Notes under the pieces: model-generated
The model's input: the letters and a program-made list of their open reading frames with translations, nothing else
What the model was told of the DNA's origin: nothing
The model's database searches: none
Translations under genes and position numbers: made by a program
Shown here: piece after piece, positions 13,732 to 14,177 of the stretch
Numbering within the stretch: position 1 is the stretch's first letter
Layout of the letters: every line of letters begins with the position of its first letter
NCBI GenBank assembly: GCA_043740085.1
Contig: JAYUCY010000145.1
Coordinates: 1 to 14,177 of the forward strand
Source: UBA668 sp043740085
GTDB lineage: Bacteria > Actinomycetota > Acidimicrobiia > Acidimicrobiales > Ilumatobacteraceae
Reading direction: 5' to 3'
DNA: 14,177 nucleotides

Positions 13732-14177
13732 ATGTCATCACTCGCTGAGCGCCGCGATTTCCGCGTCGCCGATCTCTCGCTTGCCCCGTTCGGTCGCAAG
13801 GAGATTCACCTTGCAGAGCACGAAATGCCTGGCCTGCGTGCACTGCGCAAGGAGTTCGGGCCGCTGAAGCCGCTGAAGGGTGCCCGCATCTCGGGCAGCC
13901 TGCACATGACCATCCAGACTGCCGTGCTCATCGAGACGCTGGTCGAGCTGGGCGCCGAAGTGCGCTGGGCCAGCTGCAACATCTTCTCCACGCAGGATCA
14001 CGCCGCGGCTGCCGTCGCCGTCGGCCCGGAGGGCACGCCAGAGGAGCCCAAGGGAGTGCCGGTCTTCGCCTGGAAGGGTGAGACGCTGGAGGAGTACTGG
14101 TGGTGCACCGACATGGCCCTGATGTGGCCCGACGGCTCCGGGCCCACCCTGCTCCTCGATGACGGCGGCGACGCGAC
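13732..14177 (+). CDS. ahcY: S-adenosylhomocysteine hydrolase, N-terminal part (3' end outside window)
   Basis: The frame is open to the window end, giving 148 complete codons. AhcY cleaves S-adenosylhomocysteine to adenosine and homocysteine using bound NAD and keeps the methylation cycle running. Visible family blocks are 'DLSLAPFGRKEI' (14-25), 'MPGLRALRKEFG' (32-43), 'ARISGSLHMTIQTAVLIETL' (51-70), 'WASCNIFSTQDHAAAA' (79-94), 'VPVFAWKGETLEEYWWC' (109-125) and 'LLDDGGD' (141-147). H58 and an aspartate in DDGGD correspond to known active-site residues of the family. The NAD-binding domain lies beyond the window. ATG 13732 follows TGGGAG by eight bases and gives a normal N-terminus. It stands apart from the upstream gene behind a structured leader, so it probably has its own promoter. 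Confidence 0.96.
   Translation, partial: MSSLAERRDFRVADLSLAPFGRKEIHLAEHEMPGLRALRKEFGPLKPLKGARISGSLHMTIQTAVLIETLVELGAEVRWASCNIFSTQDHAAAAVAVGPEGTPEEPKGVPVFAWKGETLEEYWWCTDMALMWPDGSGPTLLLDDGGDA

Noticed and set aside
1..14177. Mobile element, prophage or defence system
   Set aside because: No transposase, integrase, attachment site, restriction or toxin gene was recognised. All genes read as chromosomal, with even base composition.

Overview
The window is high-GC, densely packed chromosomal DNA from an actinobacterium. The neighbourhood fits this group: a large membrane glycosyltransferase followed by a DUF5719 protein, a DUF3499 zinc-motif protein, ManB, a Trm112-like protein and AhcY. The tail sequence of the first protein, the 'P-R-x-L-D-T-R' secreted repeats and the high GC lead me to guess Acidimicrobiia, by family recognition only. 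No rRNA, tRNA, CRISPR array, insertion sequence or phage gene was seen, and no gene-free stretch exceeds about 150 bases.

Layout. (1) 1-4449, plus strand: the C-terminal part of a large multi-pass membrane glycosyltransferase that starts before the window, a secreted or anchored DUF5719 protein whose start overlaps its stop (ATGA), and a small membrane-anchored thioredoxin-like protein. (2) 4446-6407, minus strand: the FtsH AAA+ zinc protease, convergent with the thioredoxin-like gene. The two stop codons share one CTAG palindrome. (3) 6408-6535: a short divergent promoter region with an inverted repeat. (4) 6536-12080, plus strand: a DUF3499 protein, a CPBP-family intramembrane protease, a 942-residue GT-C-like membrane protein with repeat-rich acidic ends, phosphomannomutase/phosphoglucomutase ManB, and a Trm112-like protein. 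A hairpin overlaps the stop of the last. (5) 12184-13587: a secreted protein made of three related beta-type repeats. (6) 13588-13731: a structured leader, then the N-terminal third of S-adenosylhomocysteine hydrolase, cut by the window end.

How the genes may work together (inference): ManB makes mannose-1-phosphate or glucose-1-phosphate for activated sugars. The two polytopic glycosyltransferase-type proteins, which share a similar extracytoplasmic C-terminal architecture, could use lipid-linked sugars at the membrane. The DUF5719 and three-repeat proteins would act outside the cell, and FtsH, the CPBP protease and the thioredoxin-like protein would be envelope housekeeping. Together this suggests a cell-envelope glycan locus. 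The least explained items are the structured ahcY leader, the in-frame 18-bp repeats encoding 'DDT' at the C-termini of two unrelated membrane proteins, and the three-repeat secreted protein.
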